From: an uncultured Acidobacteriota bacterium
Lineage (GTDB): Bacteria > Acidobacteriota > Polarisedimenticolia > Polarisedimenticolales > JAIQFR01
Direction of reading: 5' to 3'
Assembly (NCBI GenBank): GCA_937864465.1
Contig: CALMJU010000070.1
Location: 1-64,000, forward strand
Length of the DNA: 64,000 bases
The notes under the pieces were generated by a model, which did not search any database, was not told where the DNA came from, and saw nothing but the letters and a program-made list of their open reading frames with translations. Position numbers and translations under genes: made by a program. Positions 48,760 through 57,611 of this stretch are shown here, one piece after another. Numbering within the stretch: the first letter of the stretch is position 1; each line of letters starts with the position of its first letter.

Positions 48760-49003
48760 GGTTCCGAATGTAGACGCCCAGGCCCGCCGCCTGCCCCAGT
48801 GTGAACACCGGGTCGCGGCGGTATGCGGCGTAGGCCAGGAGCAGGAGCCCGCCCGCGACCGAGAGCCACCAGAACGCGGCCGGCACGTAGCTCTCGCGCC
48901 TCCTCTCGGAAGCGACCCACTGGACGAAGAACCTCGCCGAGAACACCGCCTGCCCGAGGAAGCCGACGGCGAGCCATCCGGACGGGATCGCGCTAGGGAT
49001 CAT
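48671..49003 (-). CDS. LAB_N (lipid A biosynthesis N-terminal) domain protein
   Basis: A 110-residue membrane protein with three hydrophobic segments matching the LAB_N domain: GWLAVGFLGQAVFSARFFVQWV, then FWWLSVAGGLLLLAYAAY and FTLGQAAGLGVYIRNL. Stand-alone LAB_N proteins occur next to GT2 glycosyltransferases in lipid A modification loci, as here (11-nt overlap with the upstream GT2 gene). It may act as a membrane partner for that transferase. The final 20 residues are encoded opposite the 3' end of the VWA gene. Confidence 0.85.
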   Translation of the reverse strand: MIPSAIPSGWLAVGFLGQAVFSARFFVQWVASERRRESYVPAAFWWLSVAGGLLLLAYAAYRRDPVFTLGQAAGLGVYIRNLTWIRRGRAAFSTAVPMPRRPGRSSRGES

Positions 49004-49721
49004 GTCGGACCACCTCGTACCCGAGCCGGCGCTTCTTCATCCAGCGAACCGCGAGCAGGTCCGCGAACGAGCGGAACACCCGGTTCCACACGCCGTACTT
49101 GCTCCGCCCCGCGCGCCGACGACGATGGCTCACCGGGACCTGGACGACGCGGTAGCCGTCGATCCGGAGCAGGGTCGGAAGGAAGCGGTGCATTCCGGTG
49201 TAGAGCTTGAGCCCCTGGAGGCACTCCAGGCGGAACGCCTTGAGCGAGCACCCGGTGTCGATGATGTCATCGCCCGACAGGCGGTTGCGCACCGTGTTCG
49301 CGATCACGGAGGACACGCGCCGGATCCAGGTGTCGTGCCGCTCCTTCCGGTACCCGACCGCGGCGTCCGCGTCCCGGAGCGCCTCGAGGAGGAGCGGAAC
49401 GTCTCGCGGATCGTTCTGGAGGTCCGCGTCCATCGTGACGACGATCCGGCCGCGCGCCGCCTTGAAGCCGGCGTCGAACGCCGCCGACTGTCCCCGGTTC
49501 TCCCGGAAGTGGAGGCCGCGCACGCCGGGCCGGGACCTCGCGAGCGCGGAGATCGTCTCGCCCGACCCGTCGCGGCTCCCGTCGTCGACGAGCACGATCT
49601 CGCAATCGAGTCCGAGCGGACCGAGGACCTCCCCGATCTCGTCGACGAGCGGCTCGAGATTCTCCCGCTCCTCGAAGACCGGGACGACCACGGTCAGATC
49701 CGGCCCAGTCCCGTCGGTCAC
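48993..49721 (-). CDS. Family 2 glycosyltransferase, polyprenyl-phosphate type
   Basis: A 242-residue GT-A transferase resembling dolichyl- or undecaprenyl-phosphate sugar synthases (DPM1/ArnC). Motifs are TVVVPVFEERENLEPLVDEI, EIVLVDDGSRDGSGE, the metal-binding MDADLQNDP, and the acceptor region GCSLKAFRLE followed by RAGRSKYG. No C-terminal membrane helices are present, so it is peripheral and probably recruited by the LAB_N protein. The likely product is an undecaprenyl-phosphate sugar, the donor type used by GT39-like and TMTC-like proteins nearby. The start is GTG. Confidence 0.9.
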   Translation of the reverse strand: MTDGTGPDLTVVVPVFEERENLEPLVDEIGEVLGPLGLDCEIVLVDDGSRDGSGETISALARSRPGVRGLHFRENRGQSAAFDAGFKAARGRIVVTMDADLQNDPRDVPLLLEALRDADAAVGYRKERHDTWIRRVSSVIANTVRNRLSGDDIIDTGCSLKAFRLECLQGLKLYTGMHRFLPTLLRIDGYRVVQVPVSHRRRRAGRSKYGVWNRVFRSFADLLAVRWMKKRRLGYEVVRHDP

Positions 49722-49734
49722 GGCTCGCCTCCCC

Positions 49735-50448
49735 TCATCGCCCCGCGCGCCCCTTCCGGTTGAACGGCCACAGCGCCCGGACCCGCCGGAAGCGCCGCAG
49801 GAACGCCTCCTCGCCCGGCGTGAGCCTTCCCGGCGTGAGGAGCTGCTTCCACTTCAGATAGGCCGCCTCGTCCGCGATCGCGAGCAGCCGGAAGAGCAGC
49901 CGGTGCAGGATGCCGCCGGGCCTGAGGCGCACGGCCCCCGCGAGGTCGAGCACGACCACCTCGCCGTCCGGCCGGACGAGCAGGTTCTCGCGGCCCCGCA
50001 GATCGTTGTGCACGACCCCGGCCGCGTGCAGCCGGTCGATGAGGTCGCGGAGGCCGCCGAGGCGGTCCTCGCCGTGCTCCCGGGGATTCGCGAGGAACGC
50101 GACGCGCTCCCCGTCTATGTGCTCGATCGCCAGCGCCAGTCCGTCCACCCGCCCGATGAGGGCGGGGATCCCGCACATCCGCCCGAGCCACCGGTACGCC
50201 CGGACCTCGCGCGCGATCTGGATCCGGCCGAGGAGCCGCACCCACCACGCCTTCCGCGCGAAGTCCTTCACGACCATCGGGCCGTCGCCGAGGTCCACGA
50301 GGAGGACATCGGCCTTATCCGGCTCTCCCGGCTGGAGGACCGCGAGGGTCGCCGCCGTCAGCTCCTGGCGTGTCGGGGCCCGTCCCGGCAGTCGCCGCGC
50401 GTTGTCGGGCGCCGCGCCCGATGGTATGGTGGGCTCTCGGGAGCTCAT
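49735..50448 (-). CDS. Kdo-kinase-like lipopolysaccharide kinase
   Basis: A 237-residue protein-kinase-fold enzyme of the lipopolysaccharide/Kdo kinase type. It has the ATP-site Lys in MVVKDFARK, the catalytic loop GVVHNDLRGRENLLV (Asp and Asn present) and the metal-binding VVVLDLAGAVRL. It would phosphorylate a core sugar of LPS on the cytoplasmic face. It lies 13 bp upstream of the GT2 gene. The start is uncertain: ATG at 50448, or TTG at 50466. It is divergent from, and paralogous to, the gene at 50484. Confidence 0.82.
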   Translation of the reverse strand: MSSREPTIPSGAAPDNARRLPGRAPTRQELTAATLAVLQPGEPDKADVLLVDLGDGPMVVKDFARKAWWVRLLGRIQIAREVRAYRWLGRMCGIPALIGRVDGLALAIEHIDGERVAFLANPREHGEDRLGGLRDLIDRLHAAGVVHNDLRGRENLLVRPDGEVVVLDLAGAVRLRPGGILHRLLFRLLAIADEAAYLKWKQLLTPGRLTPGEEAFLRRFRRVRALWPFNRKGRAGR

Positions 50449-50483
50449 GAGCAGATGGAACCCCAACCCTCTCAGCGACTTCC

Positions 50484-51209
50484 GTGACCTCGGGCCGACG
50501 AGAGTCTAGCACGGGGAGGCCCGGCCCGGTCGATCTTCGCCGGCTGCGGGACGCGGCCCCCACATCGCGGCGGATCGGCCGCAACGTGACGAAGGCCGAC
50601 CTGGTGCGTTACCGGATCGACGGCCTGGACCTCGCCGTCAAGGACTACCGGCCCCGTCCCTTTCTCGTCCGGAACCTCCTCGGCCGGCTCGCGCTCCGGC
50701 GGGAGGCGGCCGCGTACCGCGCCGCGGCCGGGATCCCCGGCCTCGCCGAGTTCCACGGCCGGCCGGACCCGTTCTCGATCGTGCTCTGCTGGATCTCCGG
50801 GACGCCGCTGTCCGAGATGCCGGCGGCCCCTGCCGTCCTCGGGGGCGTGTTCGATCGTCTCGACGAGATCGTCGCGGGGCTCCACGAGCGGGGGATCGCG
50901 ATCGGGGATCTCCACCACCGCGACGTGCTCGTCTCGGACGACGGAGCCGTGCACGTCGTCGATCTCGCCACGTCCGTCGTCCTCGGAGACTCGCCGGGGA
51001 TCCTGCGGCGGGCTCTCTTCGAGAGGCTCCGAGACCAGGACCGGATCGCGCTCGCGAGGATGAGGGCTCGCCACACGGGCGGGGACGAGGACGCCGCGAT
51101 CGCCGCCGCGGGGCCGAGGGCCGCCGCGCGGTACTCGCGCTGGCGGAGGCTCCGCCGGATCTGGGACGCCGTGCGGGGCAGGAGCCGCGAGAGGGGGAGC
51201 CGGCCGTGA
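50484..51209 (+). CDS. Second Kdo-kinase-like protein, atypical catalytic loop
   Basis: A 241-residue paralogue of the divergent kinase. They share the order LAVKDYRPRPFLVRNLLGR versus VVKDFARKAWWVRLLGR and the metal site HVVDLATSVVL. The catalytic loop reads IAIGDLHHRDVLV, without the usual His before the Asp and with Asp where Asn is expected, so it may be a variant or an inactive partner. The start is taken at GTG 50484, but this places the minus-strand -10 box inside the gene; GTG at 50586 is an alternative. The stop overlaps the TMTC-like gene start (GTGA). Confidence 0.75.
   Translation: MTSGRRESSTGRPGPVDLRRLRDAAPTSRRIGRNVTKADLVRYRIDGLDLAVKDYRPRPFLVRNLLGRLALRREAAAYRAAAGIPGLAEFHGRPDPFSIVLCWISGTPLSEMPAAPAVLGGVFDRLDEIVAGLHERGIAIGDLHHRDVLVSDDGAVHVVDLATSVVLGDSPGILRRALFERLRDQDRIALARMRARHTGGDEDAAIAAAGPRAAARYSRWRRLRRIWDAVRGRSRERGSRP
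50503..50508 (-). promoter_or_regulatory. -10 box of the minus-strand kinase-GT2-LAB_N operon
   Basis: TAGACT on the minus strand; initiation would be near 50496. It lies within the 5' end of the divergent plus-strand gene if that starts at 50484. Confidence 0.35.
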
Positions 51210-52966
51210 CGGGCCGGTCCGTCCCCGAGAGCGAGCGGGGGGCGAGGGCCCGCACGGCCCTCCGCGGCGCCGCGATCGCGCTCGTCGCCGCCGCCGCGCT
51301 CGCGGCGTACGCCCCGTCGCTGACCGGCGGGTTCCTGTGGGACGACGACTTCTACGTGACCGGCAACCGCGCGCTCGAGAGCCTCTCGGGGCTGCGCCGG
51401 ATCTGGACCGACCCTGCCGCGACGCCGCAGTACTACCCGATGACGCACACGACCTTCTGGGTCGAGAGGAGGCTCTTCGGCCTCGACCCGACCGGCTACA
51501 GGGTCGTCAACCTGGCGCTCCACCTGGCGGGAGCCTGGCTCTTCCTCCGGATCCTGGAGCGCCTGCGGGTCCCGGGGGCTCCGCTCGCCGCCGCGGTCTT
51601 CGCCCTCCATCCGGTGCACGTCGAGTCGGTCGCGTGGATCACGGAGCGGAAGAACGTCCTGTCGGGCGCCCTGGCCCTGGCCTCCCTCGCGGTCTTCCTC
51701 CCGCCGGCGCTCGACGGCAAGGGGTGGCGCGGGCGCCGCGCCGCCGCGGGAGCCCTCGCGGCCCTGCTCTTCGCCGGCGCGGTCCTCAGCAAGACCGTCG
51801 TGGCGACGCTCCCGATCGTCGCGGCCCTCCTGCTCGTCTGGAAGCGCGGGAAACCGCCGGGGCGCGCCGAGACCCTCGCTCTCGCCGCGGCCGCGGCGGC
51901 GGGGGCCGCGCTCGGCCTCCTCACCGTGCACCTCGAGCAGAGCCAGATCGGGGCCGTCGGCGCGGAGTGGTCGCTCGGCCTCCTCGACCGCGTCGCGCTC
52001 GCCGGGCGGGTCCTCTGGTTCTATCTCGGGAAGCTCGCGTGGCCGGCGGGGCTCTGCTTCGTGTACCCGCGGTGGGACGTCGACGCCGGCCGGCCGTCGG
52101 ACTGGATCGCGCCCGTCCTGGTGGTCGCGGCGATCGCCGTTCTTTTCGCCTTCCGGCGCAAGACGGGCAACGGCCCCCTCGTCGCGGCCGCGGCGTACGG
52201 CATCCTGCTCTTCCCGGCCCTCGGCTTCTTCAACGTCTACCCGATGCGGTACTCCTGGGTCGCGGACCACTTCCAGTACCACGCCAGCCTCCCCGCCCTG
52301 GCGCTCGCCTGCGCCGCCTGCGCCACGGGCGCGGCGCGGCTCCGGGGGACCGCCGCCCGTCGAGGTCTCACGGCCGCGGCGGTCGCGGTCGTCGCGGCCC
52401 TCGCGGCCGCGAGCTGGTCCCGCGCGCACGCCTTCGCCGATCTGGAGACGCTCTGGCGGGACACCCTCGCGCGGAATCCCTCGGCGTGGATGGCCCACAA
52501 CAACCTCGGCGGGCTGCTCGCGATGTCCGGGCGCGAGGAGGAGGCGATCCCCCATGTCCGCGAGGCGATCCGCCTGAAGCCCGACCACGCCGGGGCCCAC
52601 GACAACCTCGGTCGCCTCCTCGCGAGAAGCGGGCAGCTCGAGGAGGCGATCGCCCACCTGCGGGAGGCGGTCCGCCTGGACCCGGGCGCCGCCGGGCCGC
52701 GCTTCGCGCTCGCCCGCGCCCTCGAGCGCGAGGGGCGCTCCGAGGAGGCGATCGCGTGCTACCTCGAGGGGCTCTCCCTCTCCCCCCGGGATGCCGACGC
52801 CCAGTACGACCTGGGAACCCTCCTCGCCCGGAGCGGACGGCTCGAAGAGGCCTTGCCCCACCTGGAGGCGGCGCTCCGGATGCGGCCGGACTTCGAGAAG
52901 GCCCGCCGCAACCTCGCGCTCGCGAGAAAGCTCCTGCGCGACCGCGAGGCCGGGCGCGCCCCCTGA
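51206..52966 (+). CDS. TMTC-like polytopic membrane protein with TPR tail
   Basis: A 586-residue paralogue of the protein at 34165. About ten membrane helices (20-425) include the first-loop motif GGFLWDDDFYVTGN (with acidic residues at the catalytic position of GT-C enzymes) and HPVHVESVAWITERKNVLS. A TPR region of four to five units (about 430-580; WMAHNNLGGLLAMSG, AHDNLGRLLARSG, AQYDLGTLLARSG) follows. It probably transfers a lipid-linked sugar to an extracytoplasmic acceptor; this is inference from the GT-C likeness. The GTG start overlaps the kinase stop. Confidence 0.82.
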   Translation: MTGRSVPESERGARARTALRGAAIALVAAAALAAYAPSLTGGFLWDDDFYVTGNRALESLSGLRRIWTDPAATPQYYPMTHTTFWVERRLFGLDPTGYRVVNLALHLAGAWLFLRILERLRVPGAPLAAAVFALHPVHVESVAWITERKNVLSGALALASLAVFLPPALDGKGWRGRRAAAGALAALLFAGAVLSKTVVATLPIVAALLLVWKRGKPPGRAETLALAAAAAAGAALGLLTVHLEQSQIGAVGAEWSLGLLDRVALAGRVLWFYLGKLAWPAGLCFVYPRWDVDAGRPSDWIAPVLVVAAIAVLFAFRRKTGNGPLVAAAAYGILLFPALGFFNVYPMRYSWVADHFQYHASLPALALACAACATGAARLRGTAARRGLTAAAVAVVAALAAASWSRAHAFADLETLWRDTLARNPSAWMAHNNLGGLLAMSGREEEAIPHVREAIRLKPDHAGAHDNLGRLLARSGQLEEAIAHLREAVRLDPGAAGPRFALARALEREGRSEEAIACYLEGLSLSPRDADAQYDLGTLLARSGRLEEALPHLEAALRMRPDFEKARRNLALARKLLRDREAGRAP

Positions 52967-52993
52967 CGGTGGGACTCCCCCCGCTTCTTGCGG

Positions 52994-52999
52994 TATGCT
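52994..52999 (+). promoter_or_regulatory. -10 box of the ICMT-like gene
   Basis: TATGCT, 22 nt before the GTG at 53022, with GGGGAGGGG between them. Confidence 0.4.
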
Positions 53000-53021
53000 C
53001 CCGGGCCACGGGGAGGGGCAC

Positions 53022-53642
53022 GTGAGGGACAGGCGGTACAACAAGACCCTGGCGATCGTCCGGCTCCTGCTGCTGTACGTCTTCGTCGCGGCGCTCCTCG
53101 CGACGGCGAGGCCCACCCCTCTCGGGGTCACGATCGGGTTCGTGATCGCGGCCCTGGGCGAGGCGGTCCGCGTCTGGGCGGCGGGGCATCTCCTGAAGAC
53201 CGAGGAGCTGGTGACGTCGGGGCCCTACCGCTTCACGAGGAACCCTCTCTACCTCGGGAGGCTGCTGATCTTCACGGGGCTCTGTCTCATGGCCTGGCTC
53301 CCCTACGGCGGTAGCCTCGTCGTCCTCGCGGGGGGGTACGCCGTGTTCTTCGGCTACTACCTCCCGCGCAAGGAGAGGGTGGAGCCGGCGCGCCTCCGGG
53401 AGCGGCACGGCGAGGCGTTCGAGCGGTACCGGGAGGCGGTTCCGGCGCTGTTCCCGACCGTCCACCCCTACCCGGAAACCGCAAAGTCCGGCTGGTCCTC
53501 CGACCGCATGTTCCGGAACCGCGAGCACTGGATGGTCGTGGGGATCGTGATGCTCTCGCTGTTCCTCCTCTGGCGCGCCTACCAGCCGGCTCGCCAGGAG
53601 CCTCCGCCCGAGCCGCCCGCCCAGGCGGCCGAGGCGCCGTAG
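53022..53642 (+). CDS. Isoprenylcysteine methyltransferase-like membrane enzyme
   Basis: A 206-residue integral membrane protein of the ICMT/phospholipid methyltransferase group. Two N-terminal helices (about 12-45), the SAM-binding region with VTSGPYRFTRNPLYLGRLL and a helical hairpin (about 85-115), then RLRERHGEAFERYREAVPAL, are diagnostic. A further helix near residues 170-188 precedes a Pro/Glu tail. It may methylate a lipid or isoprenoid in this envelope cluster; the substrate is unknown. The GTG has GGGGAGGGG 3-4 nt upstream. Confidence 0.85.
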   Translation: MRDRRYNKTLAIVRLLLLYVFVAALLATARPTPLGVTIGFVIAALGEAVRVWAAGHLLKTEELVTSGPYRFTRNPLYLGRLLIFTGLCLMAWLPYGGSLVVLAGGYAVFFGYYLPRKERVEPARLRERHGEAFERYREAVPALFPTVHPYPETAKSGWSSDRMFRNREHWMVVGIVMLSLFLLWRAYQPARQEPPPEPPAQAAEAP

Positions 53643-53651
53643 GACACCGGC

Positions 53652-55268
53652 TCAGCGGCTGGAGAACAGCCAGGCCGTCGTCCCGCCGACCGGAGCTCTC
53701 GCGAGCGGCTCGCGCCCCCCGAGCGCATCCCGCGCCTCCCCGACGTGCTCATCCTCGACGAGGACGAACACGCGGCCGGGCGCGGCGGCGCGAAGGGCCA
53801 GCTCCTCGCGCGACCCGAGGTTCCGGATCGTCCGTCCGAGGTAGAACGAGTAGCTCGCCCTCCAGCTCCAGAAGCGGTACGAGACCAGCTCCGCCTCGGC
53901 CGGCACGATCTCGCGCACCCGCTCGCAGAACGGCCGCGCCGACTTGAGGCGGTCGACCGAGGGCAGGACGGCGACCGCCGCGGCCAGGTAGACCGCGACG
54001 ACCAGGGCGAAGAGGGCGGCGGGCGCGGCGCGGGCGCGGGCCCGGCTCGCGATCGCGGCGGCGAGCGCCACGCCGCCCGCGAGAAGGACCGAGACCAGCG
54101 TGGCCCCCGGGGCGAGGAGGTCCGGATACTCCGGGATCGCCCGCAGGAGGAGGAGCGCCGCGGCCCCGATCGCCAGGGCCGCCGCGAGCCCGTGGACGGC
54201 CATCGCGGGCAGGGCCTCTTTCCGATCGAGCCGGCCCGCGAGGAGCCGGTCGGCGAGCTTCGACACGAGGATCGCGACGGCCGGGGCCGCGGGGAGCATG
54301 TACGCGCTGCGCTTGCTCGCGGAGAGTGAGAAAAAGACGAGCACGCACGCCAGCCAGAGCCAGGCGAGGAGGTCGAGACGCCGCTCCCCCTCGTCGCGCC
54401 CCCGCAGCCGGGCCGCGAGCGGAGCGAACCAGGACCACGGGGCGAAGTCGATCCAGTAGTAGTAGAGGTAGTACCACCACGGCCCGGGGTGGTCGAAGCC
54501 CTGGACGTACCGCGTCGCGCTCTGCCGGAGGACCGCCTCGCGCAGGAAATCCGTGCGGCCGTCCGCCAGAAGGGCTGCCGCCCACGGGAGCGGGACGGCG
54601 ACTGCGATCGCGGCGCCCGCGATCGTAGCCGGGCCGAGCGCGGCGCGCAGGCGCCGAGTGGCGGCGAGGTAGGCCGCGAGCACCAGGGCCGGGCACGCCC
54701 ATGCCACCGGACCCTTCGCCAGGAACCCGAGCCCGGCCGCCAGGCCGCCGAGCGCCCATCCCCGCCACGCCGGCCGGCCGCCGTCCACCGCGCGCAGGAC
54801 GGCGAGCAGCGCCGCGAGCGTGGAGACCGCCACGAGCAGGTCCATCTGGACCGCTCGCGAGTTCCACCACCAGGCCTCGGTGGTCGCGAGGAGCGCCGCG
54901 GCGATCCTCGCCCGTCCCCGGCCCGCGTACGGGAGGACCAGGAGGTAGAGGAGGAGAACTCCTCCCACGCCCACGAGCGCTACGGGGAGCCGGAGCGCAG
55001 TCTCGTCCACGCCGCCGAGCAGGCGGGACGCGGCGAGCGCCGCCCAGAAGTAGAGCGGGGGCTTCTCGGCGAACGTCGCGCCGTTGACGGTCGGGACGAG
55101 CCAGGCGCCGCGCCGGTCCATCTCGGCGACGGCCTGGCCGTAGGTCGGCTCGTTCGGCTGCCACAGGTCCCTCGACCCGAGGGAAACGAGAAAGAGGACC
55201 GCGGAGCCGGCGGCGATGAGGAGGAGATCTCGGCGGATTGCGGAGCGCGAGGGGCGCGAGCCGCTCAC
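53652..55268 (-). CDS. GT39/ArnT-like glycosyltransferase
   Basis: A 538-residue membrane protein with about eleven hydrophobic segments. The first periplasmic loop carries WQPNEPTYGQAVAEM and TFAEKPPLYFWAAL, the signature of ArnT/PMT-type transferases that use a polyprenyl-phosphate sugar to modify lipid A or proteins. The usual DE pair is NE here. The C-terminal 120 residues form a periplasmic domain. The start is GTG, overlapping the msbA stop (GTGA), so it is co-transcribed with the flippase. It is convergent with the ICMT gene at 9 bp. Confidence 0.87.
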   Translation of the reverse strand: MSGSRPSRSAIRRDLLLIAAGSAVLFLVSLGSRDLWQPNEPTYGQAVAEMDRRGAWLVPTVNGATFAEKPPLYFWAALAASRLLGGVDETALRLPVALVGVGGVLLLYLLVLPYAGRGRARIAAALLATTEAWWWNSRAVQMDLLVAVSTLAALLAVLRAVDGGRPAWRGWALGGLAAGLGFLAKGPVAWACPALVLAAYLAATRRLRAALGPATIAGAAIAVAVPLPWAAALLADGRTDFLREAVLRQSATRYVQGFDHPGPWWYYLYYYWIDFAPWSWFAPLAARLRGRDEGERRLDLLAWLWLACVLVFFSLSASKRSAYMLPAAPAVAILVSKLADRLLAGRLDRKEALPAMAVHGLAAALAIGAAALLLLRAIPEYPDLLAPGATLVSVLLAGGVALAAAIASRARARAAPAALFALVVAVYLAAAVAVLPSVDRLKSARPFCERVREIVPAEAELVSYRFWSWRASYSFYLGRTIRNLGSREELALRAAAPGRVFVLVEDEHVGEARDALGGREPLARAPVGGTTAWLFSSR

Positions 55269-57097
55269 GGCTCCGCGTCCTGGAACTGGAGGGCGTGGAG
55301 CCGGGCGTAGACGCCGCCCCGGACGAGGAGCTCGCGATGGGTCCCCTGCTCGACGATGCGCCCGGCGTCGAGGACGACGATCCGGTCCGCACGCCGCACG
55401 GTCGCCAGGCGATGCGCGATGACGAGACAGGTCCGCCCCTCCATGAGCGCGTCGAGGGCCTGCTGCACGAGCGCCTCCGACTCCGAGTCGAGCGCCGAGG
55501 TCGCCTCGTCGAGGATCAGGATCGGCGGGTCCTTGAGGATTGCCCGCGCGATCGTCAGGCGCTGCCGCTGTCCCATCGACAGCCTCGCGCCGCGCTCGCC
55601 GAGGCGCGTGTCGTACCCCTGCGGCAGCCCGAGGACGAACTCGTGCGCCTGCGCCGCGCGGCTCGCCGCGACGACGCTCTCCGCCGGAGCGTCCTCCTTC
55701 CCGTAGGCGATGTTGTTCCGCACGGTGTCGTCGAACAGGACGGTCTCCTGCGTCACGAGGCCGATCTGCGCCCTGAGCGAGCCGAGCGTCACCTCGCGGA
55801 GGTCCCGGCCGTCGATCGCGACGCGCCCCCGCGTCGGGTCGTAGAAGCGCGGCAGCAGGTTCGCGAGCGTCGTCTTCCCGGAGCCCGACGCGCCCACGAG
55901 GGCCACGACCTCGCCCTTGCGCAGCGTGAGGTCGATCCCGTCGAGCACCTTCTCCCCGTCGTACGCGAAGTCCACCCCCTCGAACCGGATCGCGTCGCGG
56001 AAGGGGGGCAGCGTCGTCGCGAGGCCGGAATCCCGGATCTCGCGCTCGCGGTCCATCATGTCGAACACGCGCGTCGCGGCAGCCAGCGCCTGCTGGAACT
56101 CGACGTTCAGCTGGTTGAGCTTCCGGATCGAGATGAAGAGGACGCCCAGGGCCGTGAGGACGACCACGAAGTTCCCGGCGTCGAGCGTCCCGCGCGCGAT
56201 CGCGAGTCCTGCGTAGTAGAAGAGCGCCCCTCCGGCGATCCCTCCGACGATCTCGATCACCGCCGGGGCGAGGGCCGCCGCTCGGCCCGCCTTGAGATCG
56301 GCCCTGAGCATCCGCTCGAGGGCCTCGCGGAAGCGGCCGATCTCGAACCGCTCCATGGCGAACCCCTGGACGACCTTCGCCCCGCCGACGGCCTCGGCGA
56401 CGAGGCTCGCGGTCTCCGCCATCCGCTCCTGCGACGAGGTCGAGGCGCGGCGGAGGCGCCGGCCCAGGCGGATCATCGGCAGGGTGACCATCGGGAGGAC
56501 GACGAGGGCGAAGAGCGTCAGGCGCCAGTCGTGGAGGAGCGCGACCAGCAGCATGAACGGGACCATCGTGCCGACCCGGACGAGGTCCGCGAGCACCGTC
56601 GTGGTGATCCTCTGGATCCGCTGCACGTCGCTCAGGATCCTGGAGAGGATGACCCCGGTGGGGTGGGCCTGGAAGAACCGGAGCGACTGGTAGGTGATCG
56701 CCTCGTAGAGGTCCGCGCGGAGGTCCCGGATGATCCCCGCGCCGGTCTTCGTCGTCAGGTACTCGCCGAAGTAGAGGAACACGGCCCGCAGGAAGAACAC
56801 GACCATCAGCAGGATCGGCACCTGCACGTAGGGCCGCTTCAGGAGCCAGGCGGACCAGCCGTCGGCGCCGAGCCAGCTCTTGGCCTTCTCCAGGATGTCC
56901 GGCCCGGCCGGCGCGGCGGGAGCGGCCGCCGCGGCGGCGGGCGCCGCCCCCGGCAGGAGGACCTGGTTGACGAGGGGCTTGACGGTGGCTACGACCGCCG
57001 ACATCAGGGCGCCGGCCACGGCGAGCATGACGGCCGCGGCGATCATCCGGGCCACGTACGGCCGGAAGTACCCGAGGAGCCGGCGGACGGTCGCCAT
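55265..57097 (-). CDS. msbA: MsbA-like lipid flippase ABC transporter
   Basis: A 610-residue half-transporter: six membrane helices in residues 1-330 and an ABC ATPase domain (about 365-605). It has Walker A GASGSGKTTL, Q-loop VTQETVLFDD, signature LSMGQRQRL (Met for the usual Gly) and Walker B ILILDEATSALD. An Ala/Pro-rich stretch (about 50-68) lies in the first periplasmic loop. It fits MsbA, which flips lipid A-core across the inner membrane. Context with LAB_N, kinases and ArnT-like genes supports this. A multidrug exporter remains possible. The transcript looks leaderless. Confidence 0.88.
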   Translation of the reverse strand: MATVRRLLGYFRPYVARMIAAAVMLAVAGALMSAVVATVKPLVNQVLLPGAAPAAAAAAPAAPAGPDILEKAKSWLGADGWSAWLLKRPYVQVPILLMVVFFLRAVFLYFGEYLTTKTGAGIIRDLRADLYEAITYQSLRFFQAHPTGVILSRILSDVQRIQRITTTVLADLVRVGTMVPFMLLVALLHDWRLTLFALVVLPMVTLPMIRLGRRLRRASTSSQERMAETASLVAEAVGGAKVVQGFAMERFEIGRFREALERMLRADLKAGRAAALAPAVIEIVGGIAGGALFYYAGLAIARGTLDAGNFVVVLTALGVLFISIRKLNQLNVEFQQALAAATRVFDMMDREREIRDSGLATTLPPFRDAIRFEGVDFAYDGEKVLDGIDLTLRKGEVVALVGASGSGKTTLANLLPRFYDPTRGRVAIDGRDLREVTLGSLRAQIGLVTQETVLFDDTVRNNIAYGKEDAPAESVVAASRAAQAHEFVLGLPQGYDTRLGERGARLSMGQRQRLTIARAILKDPPILILDEATSALDSESEALVQQALDALMEGRTCLVIAHRLATVRRADRIVVLDAGRIVEQGTHRELLVRGGVYARLHALQFQDAEP

Positions 57098-57104
57098 CGG
57101 GAGG

Positions 57105-57110
57105 ATGCTA
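57105..57110 (-). promoter_or_regulatory. -10 box of msbA
   Basis: TAGCAT on the minus strand, ending 7 nt before the ATG at 57097. No ribosome-binding site fits between, so leaderless initiation is likely. Confidence 0.5.
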
Positions 57111-57142
57111 GCACGCGGCGCGGCCGGGACCGCGCCCGCGCG

Positions 57143-57571
57143 TCAGCCGATCAGGTCCACGCCGCCGAAGAAGTAGGCGATCTCGAAGGCCGCCGTCTCG
57201 GGCGCATCCGAGCCGTGCACGACGTTGCGCTCGACCGAAGTGGCGAGCTCCTTGCGGAGCGTGCCGGGGGCGGCGCTCGCGGGGTTCGTCGCCCCCATGA
57301 CCTCGCGCCACTTCGCGATCGCGTCCTCCCGCTCGAGGACCATCACGACCGCCGGCCCCGAGGACATGAAGGCCGTGAGGCTCGCGAAGAACGGCTTCCC
57401 CCGGTGGACCGCATAGAACCCCTCGGCCTCCGCCTTCGAGAGGCGCGCCGACCGGATCGCGGCGATGCGGAACCCCTCCGCCTCGATCCGCGAGACTACC
57501 TTCCCCACGACCCGCTGCTCGACGCCGTCCGGCTTGACGATCGCGAGTGTCCGCTGCACCTGCTGCGCCAT
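57143..57571 (-). CDS. ndk: Nucleoside diphosphate kinase
   Basis: Ndk equilibrates nucleoside tri- and diphosphates through a phosphohistidine. The 142 residues contain [11 protein letters not shown], the substrate loop [28 protein letters not shown] and the active-site H119 in [12 protein letters not shown]. The ATG has GGGAG 5 nt upstream. It lies downstream of sucC-sucD with a hairpin in between. Confidence 0.97.
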   Translation of the reverse strand: MAQQVQRTLAIVKPDGVEQRVVGKVVSRIEAEGFRIAAIRSARLSKAEAEGFYAVHRGKPFFASLTAFMSSGPAVVMVLEREDAIAKWREVMGATNPASAAPGTLRKELATSVERNVVHGSDAPETAAFEIAYFFGGVDLIG

Positions 57572-57585
57572 GTGATCTCCCGAAC

Positions 57586-57606
57586 GGCCGGCCGCGGGGG
57601 CCGGCC
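57586..57606 (-). terminator. Hairpin between sucD and ndk
   Basis: GGCCGGCC at 57586-57593 and 57599-57606 can pair with a 5-nt loop. It lies between the sucD stop and the ndk ribosome-binding site. It could be a partial terminator or an mRNA-stabilising structure; no T-tract is present. Confidence 0.35.
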
Positions 57607-57611
57607 CGACG

